From Myxocyprinus asiaticus (lineage: Eukaryota; Chordata; Actinopteri; Cypriniformes; Catostomidae): DNA of 64,000 nucleotides. This document shows positions 13,755-25,938 of this stretch, in pieces. The stretch lies in the NCBI RefSeq assembly GCF_019703515.2, contig NC_059382.1, forward strand, positions 15,727,001 through 15,791,000, given 5' to 3'. Under the pieces are notes generated by a model. The model ran no database searches and had not been told where the DNA came from. It was given only the letters and a program-made list of their open reading frames with translations. Made by a program: the position numbers and the translations under genes. Position 1 is the stretch's first letter, and every line of letters begins with the position of its first letter.

Positions 13755-15284
13755 TCAGAGGCACTACAGAAGAAAATCACAAAGCTTACACATCTCTTAC
13801 AGTTCAAATAAAAAGCTGTAAACTCATCTAATGCTCTTCTATACTTACCCGAGTGCTGATTGGCACTAATTCGCTCAACATGCAGACCTGTCTACTCCAA
13901 TCAACAGCCTCTTTGAAATGTACCACTCCAATCACCATACCTACATTCAACACATTTTGTTTATGCTAACACTTTGTATAAAAAGAGATTATACAGATGA
14001 TAGTTCTGGTACTGGATGCGTTTATGACTGCACTTTAGATATGGAGGCTTTCTATTAACCTTAACAGGCAAGTTTTACATGTCAGGGACTATATCTTCAG
14101 GTTGAAGGATGGCACTGATTTCTCTTAAAAACAGTGTTTAATGGAAATTTGTGCTTTTAATATTTTTTGTTATGTATTAACCTTTTCATTAAAGCATATT
14201 ACATAGTCATAGCTGAAGGGGTTTCAACATTCTTTAGCCATTACTATATTCACAATACAGCACCGACTGTTTAACCTGATTTAACCTTAAACGTTAAATA
14301 ACTTAACCTTAATTTTGAGTGAAGCAAACTTTACATTGGTTGTTTGTTTTCATGCGTCACTTTTTATTCATCAACAAATTAAGGCTTATTTCAGTTTTGA
14401 TCCATACTTTCATGCACTTTTTAAAAAGCAAAAATAACAAACCTTCACAAATATTGAAAAAAAAGTCGAAGTACTGCTTTTCGTTTTTTGTTTTGTTTTT
14501 AAACTCCATTATTTTTTTCCCTTTCAACATGCAATTTTTTGGACTAACCCCAATAATCTCAGCGAACATTTTCCTTGGTTCTATTGTAATATCACGCAAA
14601 GAGGGTTTTCAGACGGTAGGAGACATACCTGAGACACAAAACAATGATTATCTGGGGCAAAAGCGCTGAGAGCAGCCGTGCCACATTGTTGGAGGGGTTT
14701 TAGATCATTAGCCAGCCTCTCTGTGTCTCTGTAATACCCAGAAACGCTGTCTTTGTGCTTAACCAAAGAGAGGCCATTTAGGCCTCATGGCCCTCGATAA
14801 AGGCTGGCTTTGGCTGGAGACATTACACAAACCCCTGCGCCATTCCACACAGGGCCCAGATCTCAAGGGCCCTTCACATTTCAAAACCACTACACCCCAA
14901 GCGCAGCCACCTTTTGTGTGCAAGAGCAGCAGAAAAGAAAAGGAATTTGAACAGGAAGCAGCCTGAAAACCCATAATGGTGCTTCTGATGGACAAAGAAG
15001 AGTAGAGGAAGAAAAATCTTAATGAATTTAGCATCTTTCCAAGAAGGACACACTCTCCTGCTCTACGGTCTCTGCACATTTTTTTAACCCCCTCTAAATC
15101 AAAACCTGACTCGCCTGTAAATACAAACGCAAACAGAGTCACACAGGCGAAGCTTAAGTTCTCAAAAAGCAGGCGCCTCACTTAGCCGCTGTTCGGATGT
15201 GGCGGATAATGTGAAACTCATCATGGAATGACAAAAACCTGAGTGTGGCAGGCTTGGCCGAAACCCTCAAGAATGGCACGTCCG

Positions 15285-15620
15285 AGGGAAGCAAGGTGCC
15301 TGGCCAGTCAAAATGATACTGCTTATAGAGCCGTCATTTGATTAATGACTCATGTGTGATGGCCTGCGCAGTGATACATGACAAGCCAATGGAAAGAAGA
15401 TCCATGAATGCAAATCCACAGCCGTCGCAGGCCTAACTCCAAGAGGCCGGCCGGGTTACCCTGTCACCTGACCCCTCTGTTCAAGCTGACTTTGAACCAT
15501 TTGCATTTTCTTCTAATGGCACAGACCTGGGCGACCTGTCAGTGATATCTTGTTTTTCTCGCCCATGCTGTTCTATTTGCATCTAATAAAGCAATGAACA
15601 CAACCAATCCATCTACATTT
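15285..15620. promoter_or_regulatory. Candidate conserved non-coding element
   Basis: A repeat-free stretch of mixed composition in an AT-rich intron. It shows ATTAATGACTCATG (AP-1-like), CACCTGACC, an octamer-like ATTTGCAT with flanks and TATTTGCATCTAATAAAG. This is a judgement by eye from texture; no alignment was possible. Confidence 0.25.
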
Positions 15621-15895
15621 GTTTGTATACTATTTGGGTGACTTGCAAGAAAGAAAAAAAAACAAGAGGGACATATGCAATCCTTAGCCCATTTTAACTG
15701 TATAAACATGAATCCGAATAGAACTTAGTCAGGGTAGATGCCATATTGAATATGTCGTGAAAGCAAGGCTGTCAAGGAAATGTATAGTATGTACAGTACC
15801 TAGGTGTCGATCATTCAGTGACAAAACATTAATACTTCAACTTCATATTAAAAAAAACAATTTACAGGGATTACTTCGGAAATTAAGGATCGCAT

Positions 15896-16185
15896 GGCTG
15901 GGTATTGATTCAGATTTCACGATTTGATATGTTTCCAATTCACATACTCTCCATTACATTTTAATTATTTGATTAGATTCTAATTCTGATTAATTTGGGT
16001 ATATATCACTTATAATGTCCAGTTCAATTGCTTTTCATTTAGCAGATATAATAATCAACAACCAAAACTGAAGTAAACTTTGAAGTAAAAGTAAAACAGT
16101 AATCTTGGGATTTTAAGAATCGATAGCAGGCATTATTCAAATGAGTTTCATGATTAATCGGAAAATCTATATTTTTTACCCAGCC
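15896..16185 (+). mobile_element. Small MITE with GGCTGGGTA inverted ends
   Basis: The left end reads GGCTGGGTATTGATTCAGAT; the right end reversed reads GGCTGGGTAAAAAATATAGA. About 290 bp, AT-rich, with no coding potential. The end style resembles hAT MITEs of fish. Target duplications are not clear. Confidence 0.55.
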
Positions 16186-16934
16186 CCAACGGACTGTGAT
16201 AAATAAATAACACTTTGGTCATTTAGATAGTAAAACACACTGAATGGACAGCACGTCTATCGCTCAAAATTTCTTCTTTCAATCATGAAGAATAACTATG
16301 CCGTCTATGCTGACTGAGATCTAAAAAAATGCAGCCTTGACTGGTTGCAGAATATCACACAGTTTGACACTCCTTGTCAAATGCTGAGAAATTGCAGGGC
16401 TTTAGCCCGGTCTAGTGGAGCATCTGCGGAAGACCTGCATTCCTAGAAAAGATTCCCAGTTTGGGAATACTTTGATTTATTCTGTTTCACCCATTCATGT
16501 CTTCCGTGCTCATCCAGGTTTCCCAGACATGTTCCTGTAAGAGTGTAGTTCACAGGAGGTAGGGATTAAGATGGGAGGGTGGAGGAGGGAAACGAGGGAT
16601 GAGTGGAAAGGAAAAGGAACAATGGCAGTGCCTCCACACTCTGTCATGTCAAGACCGCCTGTGCCAATTCCCAGAGCTATCATTATTAAAATACACACTT
16701 TCAGAGGAGTAGAACTATAAGTGGAAGGGGAGAAAAAAGAAAGGAGGAGAGGCCAGAAAGTGCCGGATAAAAGCAATCCTGGTGGACAAAGTGAAAACAA
16801 ATTAAAGGAACCATTATAAAACACAGATGCTGCAAAGAAAATAAACTTCACAAGATTTACTGTTTTAAGAAGAAATCAGACATTGGTGGAAAAGCCATCA
16901 GTAGCCATTTCTGGTGGACTGCCTTTGCCTCTGT

Positions 16935-17374
16935 TTTTTTTATCCTCCCCATTTATCCCCAATTTGGAATGCCCAATTCCCAATGCGCTCCAAGTCCTTG
17001 TGGTGGCATAGTTACTCGCCTTAATCTGGGTGGCGGAGGACAAATCTCAGTTGCCTCTGCGTCGGAGACCGTCAATCAGCGCATCTTATCACCTGGCTTG
17101 TTGTGCGCATTACCGCGGAGACATAGCGCGTGTGGAGGCTTCACGTTATTCTCCGCGGCATCCACGCACAACTCACCACACACCCCACCGAGAGCGAACC
17201 ACATTATAGAGACCATGAGGAGGTTACCCCAAGTGATTCTACCCTCCCTAGCAACCGGGCGAATTTGGTTGCTTAGGAGACCTGGCTGGAGTCACTCAGC
17301 ATGCCCTGGATTCTAATTCGCGACTTCAGGGGTGGTAGTCAGCGTCTTTACTCGCTGAGCTACCCAGGCCCCCC
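16935..17374 (-). mobile_element. tRNA-derived SINE, about 440 bp
   Basis: Read on the minus strand it starts GGGGCCTGGGTAGCTCAGCG, a tRNA-like head with an A box (TAGCTCAGCGAG, 17351-17362) and a degenerate B box (GCGAATTAGAATCC, 17308-17321). A long unrelated body follows, then an A-rich tail (GGATAAAAAAAA near 16935). It is far less AT-rich than the intron around it. RNA polymerase III transcription is implied by the boxes but is inference. Confidence 0.8.
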
Positions 17375-18026
17375 TTTTCCTCTGCTTTTACAGTATCTGC
17401 TCGCTGCTATTTTCAGGATTGCAGTGGGGTCAAGCCAGCCTATGTGAAAATGGCAAACTGCCAGTCTTTTCCCAAACAACTAGCGAATGAGAGTGCTTTT
17501 AAAGTGACAGCAGAGATTTCCCCCTGCAAAGTTTTTGGGTTGTAGTACATGCTTTTCCTGTAGTACAGCATCCACTTTAATGAGCAGAAATACTATATGA
17601 AACTTCCTGACTGTTACCAGACTTTGTGCCTTTCACTGCAAGGACAGCAGACCTCAAACAAAAAAGTATGTTTTCTATTTGCCTCGTTCCATCTACTGAT
17701 TTCATTGCATAAGTTGCCGTCTGATTACAAGCCATTACAACATGACAAAAATTGCACGATCGCATAATTCTGCATAATAGCAAAATAGTAACTTCTCAAA
17801 GAATGTGTGAAGGCACTCAGGCACATAATTTATTAAACAAAGTATGTCCAAACGTCCCTCTATGAGGCTGTCTGAAATCAGATACAGTAGTTTACAAAAT
17901 GTCAGCATTTACAATTCATCAGAGGAGCACCTTGGTGGTGACAGTGGGAATCTGTACTCTTCTGTGGCTCAGATAACAGCCTTACTGAAACCATATGTGC
18001 GTGAGTTTGTTTGCAAGGCAATTGCA

Positions 18027-18049
18027 TGTGTGTGTGTGTGTGTGTGTGT
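18027..18049 (+). repeat. (TG)n microsatellite
   Basis: About 11 uninterrupted TG units. Confidence 0.9.
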
Positions 18050-18484
18050 AAGGAGGAAGCTCTGGATGTTTCACCTCAGACGAGCAGACTTCGTAAACGG
18101 TGCATGAGAAGATGAACAGGAAGGCGTCCGCCGACGCAATCAATGCACCTCAGCATGTGGCTCTGATCAAGAGCACATAATCTGATCATGTCAATTTACT
18201 TATGGGTAAGTGGGGACCATATTCTCTGCTCCCAGTCATGAATGTTGCAGTGTCATTTCAGACATGTATAAATGAAACTCTATGCTGGTCTGTTGACGGA
18301 AAAGGCACATTTTACTCAATAAATTGGAAGTCAGTAAATAAATGAATAAATAAATATAGTTTGGCAATACAAGGCTTGTAAATATGCACATGACAGTAAC
18401 CCAATTTACAGATTAAATTTACTGTAATAGGAAAAGTGTAAACATATGACAATAAAAAAAAAAATAAAAGAAAAATGATAATAA

Positions 18485-18730
18485 TTAAAGGGATAGCTCA
18501 CCCAAAATGAAAATGATCTTTTACTCACCTTCATGTTGTTCCAAACCCATATGACTATCTTTTTCCGTGGAACACAAAAGAAATGTTTTAGGGTGAATGG
18601 ATGCCTCAGTCACCATTCAAATTAATTATATATATATATATATAAAAATTATACTGCCAACATGTCCTTTTGTGTCCCACATTAGAATGTAGGTTATATG
18701 GGTTTGGAACAACAAGAGGTTGAATATAAA
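18485..18730 (+). mobile_element. TTAA-family MITE, right part worn
   Basis: Starts TTAAAGGGATAGCTCACCCA, continues TTACTCACCTTCATGTTGTT and ends around GGGTTTGGAACAACAAGAGG without a clean right terminus. A TA run (about 18630-18643) sits in its middle. Confidence 0.7.
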
Positions 18731-20974
18731 TTTAAATTTTTTGTTGATCTTGATATAACTGAAAATTATAATTGGACAATTTACAAATATCAATAAACAG
18801 TATTATAATGGCATCTAATCAAGCTAAAAAAAAAAAAAAAACAACAACAACTTTAAAACAGTGCGAATTCACCCCAGTGCTGCAGCAGCTGAACGAAAAG
18901 GAAATGTATCAGAATTCCCTGCTTCTTGTGTCTGTGCCATGGACGTGTTAAACAGCATTGACAAATCATGTTTCCTTTAATTAATGTAATAATAAAAAAA
19001 AATATTCTAAGCCTTAAAATGTATCCAAATTTCCTAGACCTCAAATGCTATATTCAATATCCAAACACACAAGCGGTAAGCTTACCCTGCCTGAACCAAG
19101 GACTATTATACTCAATGTAATTAAAATATCCAGTGTCCAACTTCAACATCCACCTTGCGGAACTGCCAAAGTTTATAATTACGACTAACATCTGAAATCT
19201 AAGGTGATTTTGGCTGGTAGAAGCTTGAAAGCAACCTGGAAGAAATCTGCAAAAATATAATTTTTTAAAGAGCTTACAATAAGAACACTAGACAATTCAT
19301 AATTGCTGGTCTTGATTTGAAAATATTTCAAAACATACACATACTGCCATAAATGAGAAATGTTATCCATCTATTTGCTTACCATAAAATGATATTGTAC
19401 AAACACAAACATATCCATGCTTTAATTTGCTCAGTGCCATTTGTGGTTTTGGTTTAAGTTATACATAAAATGAGCTTGGCAAAAATATTTAGCTCATGTA
19501 AAAGTCCTCAAAAACAACCAATAAAGCTTTAAAAGTGCACACAATATACAAACGTGTAATATACAAATTCTGAACTAATATTTCAAATAATCACATTATG
19601 TTTGCTGTCAGGGAATGGAGGAATGCTGGACCACATAATGGTACAGAGAAAATGTCACTGTGGGACAGTGCAGGGTCTCGGGTCATGAGAAGTGTCAAAA
19701 TCACATTTCCTCACAGTGGGAAAGGGCAGCGAATCATCATGGCTCACTCTGCCTGATAAAGACACACCATCCCACTCGAAAAGTTTTCGCATGAGAGCGA
19801 AACCAACAAAAAAACATACCAGGCCACCCAGCCAAACAACAGTACAGCCCCAATGAGATGTTTACAATCGCTGTGCCAGGGGGCAAGACAACTAGTATGT
19901 TACTAGGAGAAGCTAATTAAAATTCATCAGAAGTCTTCTTATTTCTTTAAAAATATAAGTAAAATATATATTATAGAATCTAAAAATATAAGATAATTAT
20001 TACACATTACACACTGATATTATAAAAATGTCCAGTGAAATAGGGAAAACAACTTATAGCATTATAATAATATAATGTATTTATTATATATTTATACCAG
20101 CTCTACTATACTGAGGTAAATATGGATAACTGTTTAATATTCTCTGGAAAGAGTTTTAATAACAAGGAAATATATAAGTATTATTGTACTAAATAACAAA
20201 AATAAAATAAATAATATATAATTTATATTAAAATAAAATGATAATCAGATTTTTAAATTAAAACATTACATTACAAAATCAATAAATGACCTAAAAAATA
20301 TATTATAAGATCTTGTCAGGCAAATTATATAAAAATCTAAAATAAACTGTGTGTCTTTTAAGCAGAAGCCTCAGAGGAAACACTTATGTTTACTTTTAAG
20401 AGGAGGCCATTCATAAAAGTTCAGGACAAATTACAGAGTAACTCCAGCCCTTTAGTTGGATTAGATTCATACCAAGACAAAACGTAGTGGCATGATTCTG
20501 GCCCAATTATTTTTTCCTCTCTCTGCCAGTGGAGTGGAACAAGGTCTGGCAGCTTCATCTGAAACTGGACAGTAATAAAAAAGCTGAGAACATAGCGCCA
20601 CACAGAGGCCTTGAGAAGTACTGCATTCAGCCAAGCTGCAGGAATACACAACACTTTGTAACCAGAGTAATAAATCTTTAGCATAGGGAGTCTGAATGGG
20701 AGAGTACATGATGCAGGGTTGTGGTATGTTAAAACAAGAGCAGCACTTTGATGCCTGGACTGATTGCATGACTGTTGTTTGAGAAGAGGAGCTGAGCTTT
20801 ATCTTTAACAGTCAGAGAGCCACAGTGACTCGACTCAAGGTTGCTGTGATGGAATTTAAGTGTGTGTGTGCAGTGTGTGCCACAAACAAGGGAGGAGACA
20901 GTTTGTGATTACAGAGTGTTTTTGCTGGCCCTGACCGTGCAGATCAGATCTGCTCATCTGGCTGTGTCCCCGAC

Positions 20975-20975
20975 A

Positions 20976-21051
<76 letters not shown>
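20975..21051 (+). repeat. (CA)n microsatellite
   Basis: About 38 CA units; one of the longest pure dinucleotide tracts in the window. Open frames across it are artefacts. Confidence 0.95.
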
Positions 21052-21056
<5 letters not shown>

Positions 21057-21289
21057 AACGAAAGAGATCTGTTGATTGTAAATGATTCGTCACAGGACAC
21101 AGTGAGTGTGACATGCTTTACCGCCACTCTAACAGACATGAAAGCAAAGACTTCTACCTTGCTCTATAGGCAACAAAGCCCTTACAACAAGAATTAAACA
21201 TTAAATGGTAGATGAAAGATCGTTTAATTCATACTTCGTTTGCAGCTGAGCATCAGATATACGGCTTAAATGTTATACACAAATATACA

Positions 21290-21480
21290 GTGGGGTTCAA
21301 AAGTCCAGTGGATACATTTGCATTTTGTCTAAATTTAAGAGCTTTTTTATTCCAAATTATATTATCAGCATTAAAATTGTAAGAAATACTGAAATGAGAA
21401 AAAACACCGATGTCAGAATTTCTTAATATTTAGTATGTCCCCCTTTTGCTTTTATGACAGCATGCACTCAGGAAACCTTA
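21290..21480 (+). mobile_element. Tc1-like terminal fragment
   Basis: CAGTGGGGTTCAAAAGTCCA is a typical fish Tc1 terminus of the 'TTCAAAAGT' style. It is followed by a transposase C-terminal remnant region (GTATGTCCCCCTTTTGCTTT, TATGACAGCATGCACTC). The rest of the element is missing. A related remnant lies at 53770-54050. Confidence 0.5.
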
Positions 21481-22000
21481 TGATTCAAGGAAATATAACC
21501 TTTAGTTAAAAAAAAAAAGGTTAATGTCATCAATAAATAGTGACTCAAATATTTATAATAGATATATAAATATCTTAATATATTGTATTAATCTTAAATA
21601 TTTGTTATGCATTTTACATCTTAACATTTCATTGTTTAGAATTAATCAATTTGTTTAAGTGAGGATTTTGAAATCTGGACTCTTGAACTACACTGCATGC
21701 TATGAAGTAATATACAAGGAAAAAGTTTCTGACACACAAAGCAGAGTTTCCATGGATGGATTTGGTCATGCACAGTTGGTCGGCATCATCTTTTACAGCC
21801 ATGGTGTTGAGGGAAAGCATCCATGATTGCCTGTGTTTTTTCTTTACCATGATGAATAGCACAAACAGGCGTTACAGATAAAACAAAACCCAAACAAGCT
21901 CTAAGTTGACTTTTAAATGACTCAAAGGAAGAAACTATTTTTTTCAACAGAGGATTAACAGTTTCCTGTTGCACACTGTTTTTCATATACTGTATATATA

Positions 22001-22514
22001 CACACAGTACTGTGCAAAAGTTATAGGCACTTGTGAAAAATTTTGCATAGTGAGGATGTTTTAAAAAATAATGCTATAAATAGTTTTCACATCACTTAAC
22101 ATCATACAAAGTCCAGTAAACATATAAATAGCAAAATTAATTTTTGGTGTGACCACTTTTGCCTTCAAAACAGCACCAATTCCCCTAGGTACACCTGGAC
22201 ACAGTTTTTCTTCATTGTTGGCAGAAAGGATGTTCCAAGCTTCTTGGAGAATCCGCCACAGTTCTTCTATCTATTTCGGCTTTCTGAATTGCTACTCTCT
22301 CTTCATGTAATCCCAGACTGACATGATGTTCAGTGGGGGACTCTGAGGGGGCCATGCCATCTGTTGCAGTGCTCAATGTTCTTCTGTTCTTTTCTATTTG
22401 CAAAAGGGATGTTTGGGAGTCTAAAATGTATATTTCCTATTGACACACTAAAGCTGAACATATAAATAACCATCTTAAGACAAACATTTTGTGAAACATT
22501 TTATGTGCCTAAAA

Positions 22515-22516
<2 letters not shown>
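22001..22516 (-). mobile_element. Tc1-like deletion derivative
   Basis: The left end carries AGTACTGTGCAAAAGTTATA and GGCACTTGTG; the right end reversed reads AAGTTTTAGGCACATAAAAT, so the terminal repeats face each other. The interior (22140-22400) is a decayed, minus-strand transposase C-terminal region without an open frame of use. The right terminus dissolves into a TA microsatellite starting at about 22517. Confidence 0.6.
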
Positions 22517-22547
<31 letters not shown>

Positions 22548-22616
22548 TGTATATATGTAGTATATATATAATGTATACACAGTATATACGGTATATGTAG
22601 CATATATACATACATG

Positions 22617-22648
<32 letters not shown>

Positions 22649-22649
22649 A
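22517..22649 (+). repeat. TA / mixed / CA microsatellite cluster
   Basis: A (TA)n tract (22517-22546), a TA-rich mixed stretch and a (CA)n tract (22620-22649) fill the gap between two Tc1-like elements. Confidence 0.9.
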
Positions 22650-23175
22650 CTGGTCAAAAGTTTTGAAACACTTGACTGAAATGTTTCTCATGATCTTAAA
22701 AATCTTTTGATCTGAAGGCGTTTGCTTAAATGTTTGAAATTAGTTTTGTAGACAAAAATATAATGTGCCAACATATTAATTTATTTCATTACAAAACTAA
22801 GATTTAATTAAAAAACATTTTTTTTTTAAATTGATGACTTGGACCAAATAATAAAGAAAAGCAGCCAATAAGTGCCCAACATGGATGGGAATACCTTCAA
22901 TACTGTTTAAAAATCATCCCAGGGTGATACCTCAAGAAGTTGGTTGAGAAAATGTCAAGAGTACATTTCTGCAAATTCTAGGCAAAGGGTGACTACTTTG
23001 AAGATGCTAAAATATAACACAGTTTTGATGTATTTTGGATTTTTTTTAGTCACAACATAATTCCCATAGTTCCATTTATGTTATTCCATAGTTTTGATGA
23101 CTTTTCTATTATTCTAAAATGTGAAGAAAAAAAAAATTATAAGAATAAGTGTTTCAAAACATTTGTCCGGTAGTG
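22647..23175 (+). mobile_element. Tc1-like MITE, copy 1 (GGTCAAAAGTTTTGAAACAC ends)
   Basis: The left end ACTGGTCAAAAGTTTTGAAA mirrors the right end GTTTCAAAACATTTGTCCGG followed by TAGTG and TA. The interior keeps a transposase C-terminal remnant on the minus strand (around CATCCCAGGGTGATACCTCA). About 530 bp. A second copy lies at 38162-38738. Confidence 0.8.
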
Positions 23176-23261
23176 TATATATACTGTATGTAGAATATAT
23201 GCATGCAACCATACATACATACTGTACATATAAATAAATAAAATACACAAACACAAATATA

Positions 23262-24499
23262 CACTATATTGCCAAAAGTATTCGCTCATCTGCCTTTAGA
23301 CGCATATGAACTTAAGTGACATCCCATTCTTAATCCATAGGGTTTAATATGACGTCGGCCCACCCTTTGCAGCTATAACAGCTTCAACTCTTCTGGGAAG
23401 GCTTTCCACAAGGTTTAGGAGTGTGTTTATGGGAATTTTTGACCATTCTTCCAGAAGCGCATTTGTGAGGTCAGACACTGATGTTGGACGAGAAGGCCTG
23501 GCTCGCAGTCTTTGCTCAAAAGGTGCTCTATCGGGTTGAGGTCAGGACTCTGTGCAGGCCAGTCAAGTTCTTCCACGCCAAACTCGCTCATCCATGTCTT
23601 TATGGACCTTGCTTTGTGCACTGGTGCGCAGTCATGTTGGAACAAGAAGGGGCCATCCCCAAACTGTTCCCACAAAGTTGGGAGCATGGAATTGTCCAAA
23701 ATCCCTTGGTATGCTGAAGCATTCAGAGTTCCTTTCACTGGAACTAAGGGGCCAAGCCCAGCTCCTGAAAAACAACCCCACACCATAATCCCCCCTCCAC
23801 CAAACTTCACAGTTGGCACAATGCAGTCAGACAAGTATCGTTCTCCTGGCAACTGCCAAACCCAGACTCATCCATCAGATTGCCAGATGGAGAAGTGTGA
23901 TTCGTCACTCCAGAGAACGCGTCTCCACTGCTCTAGAGTCCAGTGGCAGCCTGCTTTACACCACTGCATCCGACACTTTGCATTGCACTTGGTGATGTAT
24001 GGCTTGGATGCAGCTGCTCGGCCATGGAAACCCATTCCATGAAGCTCTCTACACACTGTTCTTGAGCTAATCTGAAGGCCACATGAACTTTGGAGGTCTG
24101 TAACGATTGACTCTGCAGAAAGTTGGCGACCTCTGCGCACTATGCGCCTCAGCATCCGCTGACCCCGCTCTGTCATTTTACGTGGCCTACCACTTCGTGG
24201 CTGAGTTGCTGTCATTCCCAATCGCTTCCACTTTGTTATAATACCAGTGACAGTTGACTGTGGAATATTTAGTAGCGAGGAAATTTCACGACTGTACTTG
24301 TTGCACAGGTGGCATCCTATCACAGTACCACGCTGGAATTCACTGAGCTCCTGAGAGCGGCCCATTCTTTCACAAATGTTTGTAGAAGCAGTCTGCATGC
24401 CTAGGTGCTTCATTTTATACACCTGTGGCCATGGAAGTGATTGGAACACCTGAATTCAATTATTTGGATGGGTGAGTGAATACTTTTGGCAATATAGTG
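23262..24499 (-). mobile_element. Tc1-like transposon, near full length, inactive
   Basis: The left end CACTATATTGCCAAAAGTAT and the reversed right end CACTATATTGCCAAAAGTAT match, and each is flanked by TA (23260-23261 and 24500-24501). The length of 1238 bp with short inverted repeats is normal for Tc1 elements of this type. It contains the decayed transposase below. A TA microsatellite abuts its right end. Confidence 0.88.
23427..24365 (-). pseudogene. Tc1-family transposase, frameshifted
   Basis: The best start is the ATG at 24365 (MGRSQELSEFQRGTVIG), giving the N-terminal paired-like helix-turn-helix, a GRPRK AT-hook-like motif and the first catalytic Asp in WSDESHF. The frame is lost near 23860 and continues in another frame with [28 protein letters not shown] and [15 protein letters not shown] (second Asp and the Glu of DD34E). 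After NPIEHL a further deletion or frameshift removes the normal WDELERR-type C-terminus. So the catalytic triad residues are all present, but in two frames and without a proper tail. Not functional as it stands. Confidence 0.88.
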
Positions 24500-24519
24500 T
24501 ATATATATATATATATATA

Positions 24520-24880
24520 TAGTATGGGTGTAAAAAAATATCGTATCGTATTGTATTGTACGATACAACGCTCACTATACAATACCATATGTATCATAAA
24601 CAAACACATTATAGTGTAATTAAAACCAATCAGCGCAATATTGAGAGCTGCGGAACAATCTCCAACCACACAGAGGCGGCGCTGAGCACTCACAGGAAAA
24701 CAGAGCAATGGTGTGATGTTCTGGTGCTACAGTACATCAAACATGTTGTTTTATTTACGCTGACATCACCGCGCAACTCTGTGGATTTGTGAGGCAGAAA
24801 CGGCAGCAGTAAGTTTAACAGCCACCTCTCCCAGCCAACACTGAGCGTGACATGCACAGCATGAATAAAAAAATAGCTTA
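24520..24880. mobile_element. Possible hAT-like remnant
   Basis: Begins with GGGTGTAAAAAAATATCGTA and an imperfect palindrome around ATTGTACGATACAA, followed by a stretch with GAGGCGGCGCTGAGCACTCA. The texture is that of the 5' part of a fish hAT element, but no second end or target duplication is visible. Confidence 0.3.
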
Positions 24881-25059
24881 TTTAAAAAAACAAAACCGTA
24901 AGAAACCCGCGATTACATGAGACTTATAATTATCTGCTTTTGACTTCAAAATGTAAACAGCTTTGAGAAAAACACCTGAGCACATGTTATAATTCAGAGT
25001 AGCACCAACAATCATCCATGCGATTATCAAATCAGCCAATTGTGGCAGCAGTGCAGTGC

Positions 25060-25476
25060 ATAAAATCATGCAGATACTGGTCAGGAGCTTCAGTTAATGT
25101 TCACATCAACCATCAGAATGGGGAAAAAATTTGATCTCAGTGATTTGGATCATGGCATGATTGTTGGTGCCAGATGGGCTGGTTAGGTTCCTGGGATTTT
25201 CACACACAACAGTCTCTAGAATTTACTCTGAATGGTGCCTAAAACAAAAAACATCCAGTGAGCGGCAGTTCTGTGGACGGAAATGCCTTGTTGATGAGAG
25301 AGGTCAACAGAGAATGGCCAGACTGGTTCGAACTGACAAAGTCTATGGTAACTCGATAACAGAAGAATAGCATCTCAGAATGCTATTCTGAGATGCGGGT
25401 TGGTGCAGTTTTGGTGGCACGAGGGGGACCTAAACAATATTAGGCAGGTGGTTTTAATGTTGTGGCTGATCGGTGT
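25060..25476 (+). mobile_element. Tc1-like element remnant
   Basis: The right terminus TTAGGCAGGTGGTTTTAATG then TTGTGGCTGATCGGTGTG is a common fish Tc1-type end. Inside are pieces of transposase N-terminus: MGKKFDLSDLDHGMIVGA near 25118, then LGFSHTTVSRIYSEWC and ERGQQRMARLVRTD in broken frames. Most of the catalytic part is deleted, with a 12-bp hairpin at the junction (25370-25396). A sister remnant is at 46615-46860. Confidence 0.65.
25118..25369 (+). pseudogene. Tc1-like transposase N-terminal remnant
   Basis: Starts at an ATG (MGKKFDLSDLDHG), with a helix-turn-helix segment (FSHTTVSRIYSEW) and the DERGQQRMARLV segment typical of this transposase group. The reading frame is shifted around 25170-25185. 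No catalytic motif remains. It is followed directly by an inverted junction. Confidence 0.6.
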
Positions 25477-25482
25477 GTGTGT

Positions 25483-25497
25483 ATCTATATATATATA

Positions 25498-25537
<40 letters not shown>

Positions 25538-25551
25538 TAGATACACACACA
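25483..25551 (+). repeat. (TA)n with (CA)n edge
   Basis: TA-rich microsatellite between two Tc1-like elements; ends in a short CA run that merges into the next element's CACTGGTGCC terminus. Confidence 0.9.
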
Positions 25552-25726
25552 CACTGGTGCCCAAAAGTTTGGAATAATGTACAGATTTTGCTCTTATGGA
25601 AAGAAATTGGTACTTTTATTCACCAAAGTGGCATTCAATTGATCACAATATATAGTCAGGACATTAATAACGTGAACAATTACTATTACAGTTTGAAAAA
25701 AAAAAAAAAATTCGGAACTTCTTAAA

Positions 25727-25938
25727 CTACTTCAAAGAGTTCTCATCAAAAAATCCTCCACGTTCAGCAATGACAGCTTTGCAGATCCTTGGCATTCTAG
25801 CTGTTAGTTTGTCCAGATACTCAGGTGACATTTCACCCCACGCTTCCTGCAGCAGTTGCCATAGATGTGGCTGTCTTGTCGGGCACTTCTCACGCACCTT
25901 ATAGTCTAGCTGATCCCACAAAAGCTCAATGGGGTTAA
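25727..25938 (-). pseudogene. Tc1-like transposase, C-terminal remnant
   Basis: The open frame reads NPIELLWDQLDYKVREKCPT, RQPHLWQLLQEAWGEMSPEY and LDKLTARMPRICKAVIAERG, the normal C-terminal tail of a fish Tc1 transposase, including the catalytic Glu of NPIE. The upstream half is gone: the frame ends exactly where a TTAA-flanked MITE begins. Confidence 0.82.

Larger units (their letters stand above)
17375..22000. other. BCAS3 intron segment, no gene seen
   Basis: No exon recognised. Contains a TG microsatellite (18027-18049), a TTAA-family MITE (18485-18730), an AT-rich desert (19900-20350), a long CA microsatellite (20975-21051) and a Tc1-like terminal fragment (21290-21480). Confidence 0.65.

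Noticed and set aside
14319..14669. 116-codon plus-strand frame rich in Phe, Leu and Lys
   Set aside because: AT-rich chance frame; overlapping frame on the other strand equally long; no family resemblance.
14759..15181. 140-codon minus-strand frame with a hydrophobic start
   Set aside because: Looks like a signal peptide at first, but no conserved motif, no exon boundaries in phase with BCAS3 and no known homology.
20856..21197. Frames encoding long His-Thr or Val-Cys runs
   Set aside because: Translations of the CA microsatellite.
23481..24042. Plus-strand frames up to 176 codons in the Tc1 element
   Set aside because: Antisense shadows of the minus-strand transposase, which carries the catalytic motifs.
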